From contig CALWEP010000070.1 in assembly GCA_944377325.1 (NCBI GenBank), forward strand, positions 1 to 35,478: 35,478 nt of DNA. The letters are read 5' to 3'. A model generated the notes under the pieces. The model was not told the origin of the DNA and searched no databases. It worked only from the letters and a program-made list of their open reading frames with translations. Positions 16,133 to 24,137 of the stretch are shown piece after piece (position 1 is the first letter of the stretch; every line of letters starts with the position of its first letter). The position numbers and the translations under genes are program-made. The stretch comes from an uncultured Lachnospiraceae bacterium (lineage in GTDB: Bacteria > Bacillota > Clostridia > Lachnospirales > Lachnospiraceae).

Positions 16133-16204
16133 ATTATATATAGTTTCAAGCTATCACACAATATTTACTTTGTATTGGATTTCCCGGCGAAACAGGCCTA
16201 GAAT
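16133..16204. promoter_or_regulatory. Divergent promoters with a T-N11-A LysR box
   Basis: For the LysR gene (minus): -35 TTGTGT (16156-16161), 17-base spacer, -10 TATAAT (16133-16138). For the transporters (plus): -35 TTGGAT (16175-16180), 18-base spacer, -10 TAGAAT (16199-16204). The perfect dyad ATAG-N7-CTAT at 16140-16154 has the T-N11-A pattern. It sits inside the LysR promoter spacer and centres near -64 of the transporter start, the usual place for a LysR recognition site. This predicts autorepression and activation of the transporters. Confidence 0.6.
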
Positions 16205-16257
16205 GAAATGGAAATAAATGAACCCCTTAAAAACAAAAAGAGAAAGGAGTATCTGAA

Positions 16258-16845
16258 ATGGAAGCAAAACAAAAAAAGCCCGACAGAAAAGTACTGTGGA
16301 CCCTTTTTAAAACCTGCTTTGTAATCAGCTGCTGCACCTTCGGAGGGGGAATGGTGATTATTTCCATGCTTCAGAAGAAATTTGTGGAAGAACTCCACTG
16401 GATCGAGCAGGAAGAAGTAATGGACATGGCGGCCATCGCCCAGTCCTGCCCCGGAGTCATGGCTGTGAACACTTCCATTATCATCGGATATCATATAGCC
16501 GGCGCAGCCGGAGCTCTGCTGACCGTAATCGGAACCGTTTCTCCTCCCATGATCATCCTTTCCGTCATTTCCGTCTTTTACGTTCAGTTCCGCAGCAGCC
16601 TGGTCCTGTCTCTTATTCTGAGGGGAATGCAGGCCGGCGTGGCTGCCGTCATGATCAATGTGGCCTTTACCATGATAAGGAATGTACGGAAGGATGGAGA
16701 TTTCCTGTCTTTAATCCTGCTGATTTCCGCATCCGCTGCCTCTGTCTGTCTGGGAATTGATATTATCTTAATTCTGCTGGCCTGCGGTCTGGCGGGAGGA
16801 ATTTACTCCATAAAGCAAAAAAACCATCGAAAGGAGCTGAACTGA
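16258..16845 (+). CDS. Chromate transporter family protein, first half-size subunit
   Basis: A 195-residue membrane protein with one CHR domain. The signature is near the N-terminus: CTFGGGMVIISMLQKKFVEE, followed by DMAAIAQSCPGVMAVNTS, which fits the CHR pattern of a glycine loop and a proline-glycine turn. AGAAAGGAG precedes the ATG. It is followed with no gap by a second half-size copy, the usual arrangement in which two short CHR proteins of opposite membrane orientation act together. Family members move chromate or sulfate-like anions. In Firmicutes the true substrate is often unproven. Confidence 0.9.
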   Translation: MEAKQKKPDRKVLWTLFKTCFVISCCTFGGGMVIISMLQKKFVEELHWIEQEEVMDMAAIAQSCPGVMAVNTSIIIGYHIAGAAGALLTVIGTVSPPMIILSVISVFYVQFRSSLVLSLILRGMQAGVAAVMINVAFTMIRNVRKDGDFLSLILLISASAASVCLGIDIILILLACGLAGGIYSIKQKNHRKELN

Positions 16846-17409
16846 ATGATCTGTCTGCAGCTGTTTCAAACCTTTTTTCTCATCGGACTGTTCAGCTTCG
16901 GCGGCGGATACGCCTCCATGGAACTGATCCGCAGCCGGGTTGTAACGCAGCAGCACTGGCTGACCAATACGGAATTTACGGATATTGTCTCCATTGCGGA
17001 AATGACCCCCGGCCCCCTGGGAATCAATATTGCTTCCTTTGTGGGAACCAAAACGGCAGGAATCCCTGGCACCGCAGCGGCCACCCTGGCCTATATCCTT
17101 CCGGCTCTGATCATCGTGATGATCCTGGCAAGGGTCTATTACAGCTGCCGAAGCCTCTCCATCATCCAAGGCGTTTTAAAAGGTCTTCGCCCCGCCGTAG
17201 CGGCCATGGTCCTGGCGGCTGCCGCAACCCTGACAAAAAACGCCTGGCTGGAAGGGGCAGCCGCTGCGGACCCGGCGGAAATCAACCGGATCACCGTCCT
17301 GATTTCCGCTGTCTGCCTGATCCTGCTGCAGAAACGGCACTTCGGGCCGATCCGGATCATTCTGGGCAGCGGCATCGCCGGAGCCGTTCTCTACTTTATC
17401 TGTCCGTGA
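16846..17409 (+). CDS. Chromate transporter family protein, second half-size subunit
   Basis: A 187-residue membrane protein, the partner of the previous gene; its ATG follows the stop codon immediately and AAAGGAG lies inside the end of the upstream gene. The CHR signature reads LFSFGGGYASMELIRSRVV, then IVSIAEMTPGPLGINIASFVG. About six hydrophobic segments are visible. Its last 14 bases overlap the end of the PPC-domain gene on the opposite strand, and I see no terminator between the two. Confidence 0.9.
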   Translation: MICLQLFQTFFLIGLFSFGGGYASMELIRSRVVTQQHWLTNTEFTDIVSIAEMTPGPLGINIASFVGTKTAGIPGTAAATLAYILPALIIVMILARVYYSCRSLSIIQGVLKGLRPAVAAMVLAAAATLTKNAWLEGAAAADPAEINRITVLISAVCLILLQKRHFGPIRIILGSGIAGAVLYFICP

Positions 17410-17827
17410 ACTTCATCAGATTCAGGCCTACCTCATCAGAGTACTCTCTGTCCACGTCTCCGTCCATGGCGTGGAGGAAAAATTCTCCCGTAAGGCTGAC
17501 TACCCCGCGGTTTAAATGCCCTCCGTGACATTCTCCCGTCTCTGTGTTGGAAGCGGTCATGTGAACGTGAAGGTAGGTGTTTCCATTCATAGATGTAATA
17601 TTTCCGCTGCAGGAAGCAATCTCGTAGTCACCCTGAAAGGTCTTTGTCTTGTAGCGGAAATCCTCCCGGTCAAACACTCCCAGAGTCACTTCTCCCACGG
17701 CTCCCAGCCCGCTGAGACAGCCCAGACGGATTTTTTCCGTCTCGCACACCTTCGCCAGGCTTTCCAATATTTCTTCTCCCCTGTCAATCCTTACGGCATA
17801 ATCCTGTCCAAACTTTCTGTACTCCAT
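17396..17827 (-). CDS. PPC (DUF296) domain protein
   Basis: A 143-residue single-domain protein of the PPC/DUF296 family. The start is the ATG with AAGGAG upstream; a longer frame exists but has no ribosome site. The family zinc-binding histidine cluster is present as YLHVHMTAS and CHGGHLNRGVV, after the LSGLGAVGEVTLGVFD core. Bacterial members form trimers and are often described as DNA-binding by analogy with plant AT-hook proteins, but this one has no AT-hook. Function is unproven. It is a single gene with its own promoter and overlaps the chromate transporter tail-to-tail. Confidence 0.85.
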   Translation of the reverse strand: MEYRKFGQDYAVRIDRGEEILESLAKVCETEKIRLGCLSGLGAVGEVTLGVFDREDFRYKTKTFQGDYEIASCSGNITSMNGNTYLHVHMTASNTETGECHGGHLNRGVVSLTGEFFLHAMDGDVDREYSDEVGLNLMKFTDR

Positions 17828-17897
17828 TGTGTGCTCTCCTTTCCTCCGGCATTTCTCAGCAGCCGGACTGCAGCTTTGTGTACTGAATTTTGTATAC

Positions 17898-17926
17898 AGT
17901 ATATTCCTTCGCAGCAGGAATTGCAA
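17898..17926 (-). promoter_or_regulatory. Promoter of the PPC-domain gene
   Basis: Minus-strand -35 TTGCAA (17921-17926) and -10 TATACT (17898-17903) with a 17-base spacer. The spacer holds a dyad ATTCC-N9-GGAAT (17902-17920) and the octamer TGTATACA lies at 17891-17898. Either could be an operator. Confidence 0.6.
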
Positions 17927-17946
17927 CTCTGTTTTGAAAATAGTAC

Positions 17947-17987
17947 AAAAAGAGCTTTTTCAAACACATGATCTGAAAAAGCCCTCT
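17947..17987 (-). terminator. Terminator after the nitroreductase gene
   Basis: On the minus strand GCTTTTTCA pairs with TGAAAAAGC around an 11-base loop, extended by AGAG/CTCT pairs, and is followed by TTTTTG. It starts about 35 bases after the nitroreductase stop codon and ends before the PPC-gene promoter. Confidence 0.75.
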
Positions 17988-18022
17988 TCGCCATCGCATA
18001 AAAAATATCCGGTCTCATCTGC

Positions 18023-18592
18023 CTACAGCAGAATATCCTCCAATCCTCTCTTCGGCACATAGTGGATCCCGTCCTCATCCCGGTAATATTTCGTGCTGCC
18101 GTCTTCCTTTACGGGAACCAGGATTACCGTCTCCTTCGGCCGTCCCAGGGCCAGCACGTCGGTCAGGGCATATCTCTCCTGATCGATTCCCAGACTCTCC
18201 ATAACCTTTGTCCGCTCCACGCTGCCCAGAATGCAGCCGCCGAAGCCGGCCTCCGCAGCGGAAAGCATAATGGTCTGGGCGCAGATACCCACGTCGATGG
18301 GCCGGTTCTTCGCCAGGGACAGATCGTCAAAGATCAGCACATAGGCGCCGGGCCGCTCCCCCGGCTCCGGGCCGTCCCAGTCCGGCAGCGCTCCCGCCCA
18401 TTTCAGACAGGGGAATATCTTTTCCTTGTCTTCCTCGGAGGTGCAGATCTTAAATTTCAGCGTCTGACCGTTGGCCGTGGACGGAGCATAACGCACATTG
18501 TCCACCCAGTCTCTCAGCATTTCTTCCGGCACGTCCTCATCCTCATAAAATCTCCGAATGGAACGACTGGCTTTCAGCAAATCTTTCAGCAT
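18023..18592 (-). CDS. Nitroreductase-family flavoprotein
   Basis: A 189-residue predicted FMN-binding oxidoreductase. The N-terminus carries the phosphate-binding pattern ASRSIRRF, followed by RYAPSTANGQTLKF; the central part has DVGICAQTIMLSAAEAGFGGC and the end has LALGRPKETV, all typical of small clostridial nitroreductases. GGGAGG precedes the ATG. It follows the DUF3783 gene by 14 bases and is closed by a terminator. Natural substrates of this subgroup are not known; reduction of quinones or nitro-compounds with NAD(P)H is the family activity. Confidence 0.86.
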   Translation of the reverse strand: MLKDLLKASRSIRRFYEDEDVPEEMLRDWVDNVRYAPSTANGQTLKFKICTSEEDKEKIFPCLKWAGALPDWDGPEPGERPGAYVLIFDDLSLAKNRPIDVGICAQTIMLSAAEAGFGGCILGSVERTKVMESLGIDQERYALTDVLALGRPKETVILVPVKEDGSTKYYRDEDGIHYVPKRGLEDILL

Positions 18593-18606
18593 ACCATCAT
18601 CCTCCC

Positions 18607-19020
18607 TCAGCCCTGCTGCTTTTCCTGCCTTACCTGCTCCAGTATTTTTTCCCGCTCTTCACGAATCTCCTCATAGAGCCTGTAAAAAGGCCACTGGGCG
18701 TTGGTCGGCGTCACTACCGCTTTCAGTTCAATCTTCGCGAGCCCCGCCTTCCGGATAGCCAGCAGCAGTTCATCGATCCTGCGGCTGGTAAAATTCTTCA
18801 TGACCAGTATTTCCTCCCGGGGCGGCTCTGCCGGAACCGTTTCGGGAGAAGCCTTTTCAAAGCCCTCCATTCCCGCCAGATACCCCACGGTCTCTCCCAT
18901 CTGCTCCGGAGAGATATTTCTGATGCGAATTCCCTGACGGACAAAAATCCCTTTCAGCTTTCCTGAACGTTCATTTGCCTCCGGGCTGTAAAAAAGTACC
19001 ATTTCTGTGGATCGATTCAT
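18607..19020 (-). CDS. DUF3783-family protein
   Basis: A 137-residue protein with no membrane segment or signal peptide. The C-terminal half contains the conserved block VMKNFTSRRIDELLLAIRK (about 73-91) and KIELKAVVTPTN, then a charged helical tail. This pattern is typical of DUF3783, a small family from Clostridia without a known function. It precedes the nitroreductase gene by 14 bases and is probably co-transcribed with it. Whether it is read from the upstream deo genes depends on a weak terminator at 19074-19102. Confidence 0.75.
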   Translation of the reverse strand: MNRSTEMVLFYSPEANERSGKLKGIFVRQGIRIRNISPEQMGETVGYLAGMEGFEKASPETVPAEPPREEILVMKNFTSRRIDELLLAIRKAGLAKIELKAVVTPTNAQWPFYRLYEEIREEREKILEQVRQEKQQG

Positions 19021-19042
19021 ATAAACTCCTTTATGTGTTTCA

Positions 19043-19072
19043 GAGATTCATACCGTATTTGATATGAATCTC
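19043..19072. repeat. 10-bp perfect inverted repeat before the DUF3783 gene
   Basis: GAGATTCATA at 19043-19052 pairs with TATGAATCTC at 19063-19072 around a 10-base loop. On the minus strand there is no T-run after it. It sits in the 5' leader of the DUF3783 gene and could be a leader stem or an operator. Confidence 0.45.
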
Positions 19073-19073
19073 C

Positions 19074-19102
19074 GAAAAATATCTGTTTTCTTATGGAACA
19101 GA
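19074..19102 (-). terminator. Weak terminator after deoC
   Basis: On the minus strand TCTGTT-loop-AACAGA is followed by TATTTTT. The stem is only 6 bp, so termination is probably incomplete and read-through into the DUF3783-nitroreductase pair is possible. Confidence 0.4.
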
Positions 19103-19141
19103 AGTAAGCATACCATATTTGTCAGGCAAATGCCGGCACTC

Positions 19142-19789
19142 TTACTGCTCCAGCAGACGGATCAGCCGGCTGGTTCCCAGACGGTCCGCGCCCAGGCGGA
19201 TAAATTCCTCCGCATCCGCCACGGAGGAGATTCCTCCCGCAGCCTTTACCTTCACCTGAGGACCGACGTGCTTTCTCATCAGTTCCACATCCGCAAAGGT
19301 GGCTCCTCCCGTAGAAAAGCCGGTGGATGTTTTGATGTAGTCCGCGCCCGATTCCGTCACCACACGGCACATCTCGATTTTTTCTTCTTCCGTCAGGAGA
19401 CAGGTCTCGATAATAACCTTCAGAATCTTTCCCGGACAGGCAGCGCGAACGGCACGAATCTCCTCCAGAACGGCATCGTAGTTCTTTTCCTTGACCATTC
19501 CAATATTGATCACCATGTCGATCTCGTCCGCTCCGTTTTTCACCGCGTCCTCCGTTTCAAAAACCTTCACGGCAGCGGTCATATACCCGTTGGGGAATCC
19601 GATTACCGTGCAGATGGGGAGACGGCCTGCCGCATACTCCTTTGCCCGCTTCACAAAGCTGGGGGGAATGCAGACGGACGCGGTTCCGTGCTCCATTCCT
19701 TCATCGCAGATGGTCTTGATCTGCTCCCAGGTAGCCTCCTGCTTTAACAGGGTGTGGTCCAGTCGTTTCAGGATCTCTTTCTTATCCAT
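19142..19789 (-). CDS. deoC: Deoxyribose-phosphate aldolase
   Basis: Cleaves 2-deoxyribose-5-phosphate to glyceraldehyde-3-phosphate and acetaldehyde; last step of deoxynucleoside catabolism. The 215-residue length fits the bacterial DeoC family. The Schiff-base lysine lies in [13 protein letters not shown] and the second lysine in [18 protein letters not shown] precedes the ATG. It starts 12 bases after the phosphopentomutase gene and shares its transcript. Confidence 0.96.
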   Translation of the reverse strand: MDKKEILKRLDHTLLKQEATWEQIKTICDEGMEHGTASVCIPPSFVKRAKEYAAGRLPICTVIGFPNGYMTAAVKVFETEDAVKNGADEIDMVINIGMVKEKNYDAVLEEIRAVRAACPGKILKVIIETCLLTEEEKIEMCRVVTESGADYIKTSTGFSTGGATFADVELMRKHVGPQVKVKAAGGISSVADAEEFIRLGADRLGTSRLIRLLEQ

Positions 19790-19801
19790 GATTTTCCTCC
19801 T

Positions 19802-20992
19802 TTATTCCAGCCGGTCCAGAATGGAATAACCGATGGTTCCCTCCGGCATTTTCACCTCAAAGTTGTCCGCGATGGTGGCTCCGATCACCGCAAAGGTATC
19901 CGCTCCCTCGATTTCTCCCCCTGCTTTCATGGACGGGCTGTAAGCAATAAAGGGAACCAGCTCTCTGGTATGGTCCGTTCCCGTGTAGGTGGGATCGTTT
20001 CCGTGGTCGGCCGTAAGAATCAGCAGATCGTCCTCCTTCAGCAGGGGAAGCAGCTCTCCCAGCTTTTCATCGAAGCGCTCGATCTCCTCTCCGTAGCCCA
20101 CCGGATTCCTTCTGTGGCCCCAGAGCGCGTCAAAATCCACCAGATTGGTGAAGCACAGTCCCTGGAAATCTCTTTTTGCGATCTCGATAGTCTGCTCCAT
20201 ACCGTGAACGGAGCTCTTGGATTTATTGGACTCCGTCAGGCCTTCTCCGTCGAAAATATCAAAAATCTTACCTACGGAAATCACCTCATAGCCGGCGGCC
20301 TTCAAAGCGTCCAGGGCCGTTTTCCCGTAGGGCTTCAGGGCATAGTCGTGGCGGTTGGCCGTGCGCTTGAACTCTCCCTTTTTCTTTCCCACATAAGGTC
20401 TGGCAATGACGCGGCCCACCTTCCACTCATCCTTCATAGTCAGCTCTCTGGCGATCTCACAGTATTTGTAAAGCGTATCCAGGCCCATGGTCTCCTCGTT
20501 TCCGCAGATCTGGAGAACGGAATCCGCAGAGGTGTAAACGATCAGATGACCCTCATTGATCTCTTCCTCTGCCAGCTCGTCCAGAATCTCCGTACCGCTG
20601 GCGCTTTTATTTCCGATGATCTTTCTTCCCGTACGCTTTTCCAGCTCGTCGATCAGCTCCTTGGGGAATCCGGTATCCGTAAAGGTCTGGAAAGGCTGGG
20701 TGATATAAAGGCCCATCATTTCCCAGTGTCCGGTCATGGTGTCCTTGCCCAGGCTCTTCTCCTGCAGCCTGGTGTATTTTCCCATAGGCGCATCCGCGGG
20801 AGCCACCTGCTTTAAGGGATGAAGGTTGGCAATTCCCAGCTTCTGCAGGTTGGGAATGCGGAATTCATCCATTTTTTCTGAAATATGACCCAGAGTATCC
20901 ACTCCCACGTCTCCGTATTCCGGAGAGTCGGGAGCCTGTCCTGCCCCCAGGGAATCCAGCACAATGGTGAAAATGCGTCTGTATTTTTTCAT
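19802..20992 (-). CDS. deoB: Phosphopentomutase
   Basis: Interconverts (deoxy)ribose-1-phosphate and the 5-phosphate, linking nucleoside phosphorolysis to the pentose pool. The 396 residues match DeoB of the alkaline phosphatase superfamily. Metal-binding and active-site blocks are visible: [12 protein letters not shown] near the N-terminus, [14 protein letters not shown] with the phospho-acceptor region, and [17 protein letters not shown] near the C-terminus. The ATG with AAAGGAG ten bases upstream is preferred over a TTG three codons earlier. It lies between the uridine phosphorylase and deoC genes. Confidence 0.96.
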   Translation of the reverse strand: MKKYRRIFTIVLDSLGAGQAPDSPEYGDVGVDTLGHISEKMDEFRIPNLQKLGIANLHPLKQVAPADAPMGKYTRLQEKSLGKDTMTGHWEMMGLYITQPFQTFTDTGFPKELIDELEKRTGRKIIGNKSASGTEILDELAEEEINEGHLIVYTSADSVLQICGNEETMGLDTLYKYCEIARELTMKDEWKVGRVIARPYVGKKKGEFKRTANRHDYALKPYGKTALDALKAAGYEVISVGKIFDIFDGEGLTESNKSKSSVHGMEQTIEIAKRDFQGLCFTNLVDFDALWGHRRNPVGYGEEIERFDEKLGELLPLLKEDDLLILTADHGNDPTYTGTDHTRELVPFIAYSPSMKAGGEIEGADTFAVIGATIADNFEVKMPEGTIGYSILDRLE

Positions 20993-21074
20993 GACAAACA
21001 ATCTCCTTTTCTATTCATTTTTCCGCCGGCCGCGTTCCGCTCCGGCTGTCCGTGCACCGTCCGCTCCGGCCTTT

Positions 21075-21857
21075 TTACTCCTCTCCTCTGTCCTGACGGA
21101 TCAGCGTGCGGATCGCTTCCACCGCCACGCGGATCGGCGCCTCCGTATCGTGACAGATGGGGTTGTCCAGGCCGGCCGCCTCCCGTTCCTGATTGCCCAC
21201 CACCAGGAAATTGGAGCCGCAGCGCACGCCCAGATAGCTGGCCACAATAAACAGCGCCGCCGATTCCATCTCCGATGCCTTGCAGCCAAGGCGCAGCCAG
21301 GCCTGCCATTTGTTTAAAAGCTCATAGCTCACCGGCTTCGTCTCGGGAGAATGCTGTCCGTAGAAGGAGTCCTTACACTCCACCACACCCGTATGATAGC
21401 GATGCCCCAGTTTCTTCGCCGCGGCCACCATGGCATTCACCACATCCAGATCCGCCACCGCAGGAAATTCTATGGGCGCATACTCTTTTGTGGTTCCTTC
21501 CATGCGGATCGCTCCGGTGGCGATCACAATGTCTCCTCCCATTACATCCATGGCCATGCCTCCGCAGGTCCCCACCCGCAGAAACGTATCAGCCCCGCAG
21601 TTTACCAGCTCTTCCATGGCAATGGAGGCGGACGGACCGCCGATGCCCGTAGAAGTGACGCTGACCTTTTCTCCGTCCAGATATCCCGTATAGGTAATAT
21701 ATTCTCTATTGTCCGCCATAAGCTTCGCATCATCAAAATAAGCGGCTATCTTTTGGCACCGCTTGGGATCTCCCGGCAGGATCACATACCTTCCCACATC
21801 TCCTTTTCTCAGGTTGATATGATACTGCAGCCCTTCTTCTCCGGAATAATTCTGCAT
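21075..21857 (-). CDS. udp: Uridine phosphorylase
   Basis: Cleaves uridine (and probably deoxyuridine or thymidine) with phosphate to the base and pentose-1-phosphate. The 260 residues belong to the nucleoside phosphorylase I superfamily. The phosphate and ribose site blocks [17 protein letters not shown] and EMESAALF are present, and [11 protein letters not shown] occupies the base-recognition region as in clostridial uridine phosphorylases. It is the first gene of udp-deoB-deoC, with AAAGGAG before the ATG, and is divergent from the GntR gene. Together the three enzymes convert pyrimidine nucleosides to glycolytic intermediates. Preference for uridine over other nucleosides is not certain. 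Confidence 0.88.
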   Translation of the reverse strand: MQNYSGEEGLQYHINLRKGDVGRYVILPGDPKRCQKIAAYFDDAKLMADNREYITYTGYLDGEKVSVTSTGIGGPSASIAMEELVNCGADTFLRVGTCGGMAMDVMGGDIVIATGAIRMEGTTKEYAPIEFPAVADLDVVNAMVAAAKKLGHRYHTGVVECKDSFYGQHSPETKPVSYELLNKWQAWLRLGCKASEMESAALFIVASYLGVRCGSNFLVVGNQEREAAGLDNPICHDTEAPIRVAVEAIRTLIRQDRGEE

Positions 21858-21902
21858 AACAAACCTCTCCTTTCTCTACAGTCTCTGTACATCCCTTTTG
21901 AT

Positions 21903-22043
21903 ACTTGTATAATATCACGTAACTTGTCTATTATCAATCCCCAATTTCTTCCCCTTTCCCCTTATGCAGCTTGTATTAAAATCTTGTCTAATTTATTGAC
22001 ATCGGGCCTGGGCGGCGTTAGTATATAAGCAGATACTTGTCTA
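21903..22043. promoter_or_regulatory. Divergent udp/gntR promoters with five putative GntR half-sites
   Basis: The udp promoter (minus) has -35 TTGATA (21932-21937), a 17-base spacer and -10 TATTAT (21909-21914). The gntR promoter (plus) has -35 TTGACA (21996-22001), a 17-base spacer and -10 TAGTAT (22019-22024). A 9-base motif close to ACTTGTCTA recurs on the plus strand at 21903, 21922, 21970, 21982 and 22035. It resembles half of a GntR/HutC-type palindrome (CTTGTCTA-TAGACAAG). Copies fall inside or beside both promoters, which predicts repression of udp-deoB-deoC and of gntR itself. Confidence 0.6.
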
Positions 22044-22066
22044 AATTTCACGGAAGGAGCAAGACT

Positions 22067-22810
22067 ATGACTGCGTCTTTGTCCGAGACTGAAAAAAGGG
22101 CCCGGAACTTAAAGCACGTCCGGGTGTATGACCGTCTGTACCGGATGATTCAGGAGGGAACCTATCCGCCGGGCAGCCAGCTTCCCTCCGAACCGGAGCT
22201 GGCTGCCCGCATGGGCGTCAGCCGCATGACTCTGCGCAGGGCCCTGTCCCTGCTCATCGATGACGGCCTGGTAAAAAACATCCGCGGAAAGGGAAATTTT
22301 ATCCGCTCCCAGGAAAGCCTGTCTAATTCAGGAAAAGGAGGTCTGGAATCTCTGTCTCATCCTGTCTACGTCTGCTGCCGGGAACGGCCGGACAGTGTGG
22401 AAATGGAATTCCGTCTGGAGCCCCCCTCCGAACCGGTGACGGGAAGCCTGGAGCGGAAATGCGCTGCCGTGGTGATCGCCGACCGCTGGTACAAGTTCCA
22501 CGGACAGCCGGTGTCCTACTCCCTGTCCATTCTGCCCATTGAGGTGATCTCTCAGACCGGCACCGACCCGAACCGTCCCGATCAGCTGCGGGATTTTCTG
22601 GAAACGTCCCTTTACCAGCAAGCCTCCGGCAGCTCTCTCCAGCTTGCCGCCTCCAACGCCGGAAACTTCAGCGCCCGGAAATACGTTCTTTCCAAAGAGA
22701 ACTCCTTTATTCTGATTCTGGAAACCCTGTATGCCAAGGACGGGTCCGTAATGGCGGTAAACAAGCACTTTATTCCCCTGGAGCTGTTCCAGGCAAGAAT
22801 CTATACCTGA
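22067..22810 (+). CDS. GntR-family regulator, probable repressor of the nucleoside genes
   Basis: A 247-residue regulator. The start is the ATG with GGAAGGAG upstream, ten codons inside the longest frame. Residues about 18-80 form the GntR winged helix-turn-helix: RMIQEGTYPPGSQLPSEPELAARMGVSRMTLRRALSLL, then the wing GKGNFI. The rest looks like a UTRA-type effector domain of the HutC subfamily, with the ADRWYKFHGQPVSYS and LETLYAKDGSVMAVNKHF segments. It is divergent from udp and has operator-like repeats in front. Deo genes are more often controlled by DeoR or CytR, so a HutC-type regulator here is of some interest; the ligand may be a nucleoside or sugar phosphate. Confidence 0.88.
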   Translation: MTASLSETEKRARNLKHVRVYDRLYRMIQEGTYPPGSQLPSEPELAARMGVSRMTLRRALSLLIDDGLVKNIRGKGNFIRSQESLSNSGKGGLESLSHPVYVCCRERPDSVEMEFRLEPPSEPVTGSLERKCAAVVIADRWYKFHGQPVSYSLSILPIEVISQTGTDPNRPDQLRDFLETSLYQQASGSSLQLAASNAGNFSARKYVLSKENSFILILETLYAKDGSVMAVNKHFIPLELFQARIYT

Positions 22811-22822
22811 ACCGGGAAAGCC

Positions 22823-22863
22823 AAAAAATCCCCTTCGCGGAATCAGTCTCGCGAAGGGGATTT
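22823..22863. terminator. Bidirectional terminator between gntR and the DAACS symporter
   Basis: A perfect 14-bp stem (22826-22839 with 22850-22863, core CCCCTTCGCG/CGCGAAGGGG) with a 10-base loop. It ends in six T on the minus strand and TTTCT on the plus strand. It sits between the two convergent genes and serves both. Confidence 0.9.
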
Positions 22864-22896
22864 CTGTCAGCTTTCCGTATGAGATCGGCTGCGGGC

Positions 22897-24111
22897 CTAC
22901 AGGCCGCTTTCGATCTTCTGCTCCTTGATCCCATGCTTTCTGGCATAGCCTGTAAGAATCATGGTCAGGGCTCCGTCTCCTGTTACGTTGCAGGCCGTTC
23001 CGAAGCTGTCCTGAAGGGCGAATATCGTCAGCATCAGCGCCGTTCCCGCGTCGTCAAAGGCCAGTACGCCGGTGATCAGTCCCAGGGAGGCCATTACCGT
23101 TCCGCCGGGAACTCCGGGAGCTCCGATGGCAAACACGCCCAGAAGCGCGCAGAACAGAATCATGGTTCCCACACTGGGCAGAGATCCATACAGGATCTTG
23201 GAAACAGTCATTACAAAGAATACCTCCGTCAGCACGGAACCGCACAGATGGATATTGGCAAACAGCGGAATGCCGAAATCCACCATATCCCCCCGCAGAG
23301 GCGGCTGGGACTTTTTGGCGCAGCGCAGGGCCACCGCCAGGGTCGCGGCTGAGGACATGGTTCCCACTGCGGTAATATAGGCCGGTCCGTAGTTCTTTAC
23401 CACGTCAAGCGGATTGCTGCCGGAATAGGCCCCTCCGATGAGATACAGCACGGTCATCCAGATGAAATGGCCTACCATTACAATCAGCACCACCTGGATA
23501 AACACGGGAAGCTGCTTGGTAATGGTTCCCTCATAGGACAGGGCGCAGAATGTAAACGCAATGAAAATCGGAAGAATGGGAATTACGATTTTCGTGACAA
23601 TATCCAGCACAATCTTCTGAAACTCTTCCAGAACATCGGTGATCACCCCGGCTTTCGTCCAGGTAGCCGCCAGACCTATGAGCAGGGAAAATACAAGGGC
23701 GCTCATTACGGACATAATCTGAGGGATATCCAGCTGGAAAATCACTCCCGGAAGTTCCTTTAAGCCTTCCACCTCCGACACGATGGAGAGATTGGGGATG
23801 ATTCCGTAGCCTGCCAGCATGGAAAACAGGGCGGCGCCGACAGATGACACATATGCGGCAATAATGGCCACTCCCAGCATTCTGGACGCGTTATTCCCCA
23901 ACCTGGTAATGGATGGGGCAATAAACCCAATGATAATCAGGGGTACACAGAACAGAATCAGCTGATTCAGAATGTACTTAACCGTCACCACCACGTTCAT
24001 CAGAGCCAGGCAGGCCTTTTCTCCGATTACCGCATCGCTCTGCCCCACCAGAATACCGATTATCACTCCCAGCAGAAGCTTAAAAGGCAGGCTCCCCAAC
24101 ACTTTTTTCAT
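22897..24111 (-). CDS. DAACS-family sodium:amino acid symporter, predicted neutral amino acid type
   Basis: A 404-residue membrane symporter of the dicarboxylate/amino acid:cation family. The ATG start has GGAGGGCAAAGG upstream. The serine-rich HP1 tip reads TMSSAATLAVAL. The TM7 motif, NMDGT in classical members, is replaced by NIHLCGS. The TM8 motif reads DSFGTACN at 368-375, so the arginine that binds the side-chain carboxylate of aspartate/glutamate (D-x-x-R-T) is Gly371. This argues against an acidic substrate. The gene starts 26 bases after the UPF0597 cysteine/serine-degrading enzyme, which suggests it imports cysteine, serine or a related neutral amino acid; that is inference. Confidence 0.85.
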   Translation of the reverse strand: MKKVLGSLPFKLLLGVIIGILVGQSDAVIGEKACLALMNVVVTVKYILNQLILFCVPLIIIGFIAPSITRLGNNASRMLGVAIIAAYVSSVGAALFSMLAGYGIIPNLSIVSEVEGLKELPGVIFQLDIPQIMSVMSALVFSLLIGLAATWTKAGVITDVLEEFQKIVLDIVTKIVIPILPIFIAFTFCALSYEGTITKQLPVFIQVVLIVMVGHFIWMTVLYLIGGAYSGSNPLDVVKNYGPAYITAVGTMSSAATLAVALRCAKKSQPPLRGDMVDFGIPLFANIHLCGSVLTEVFFVMTVSKILYGSLPSVGTMILFCALLGVFAIGAPGVPGGTVMASLGLITGVLAFDDAGTALMLTIFALQDSFGTACNVTGDGALTMILTGYARKHGIKEQKIESGL

Positions 24112-24137
24112 ACCTTTGCCCTCCAAAATGAATAGAA

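Noticed and set aside
21002..21074. Repeated GCCGGAGCGGA (minus strand) between udp and deoB as an operator
   Set aside because: Two G+C-rich copies lie within an operon gap and resemble neither the GntR half-site nor a terminator; probably chance in G+C-rich sequence.
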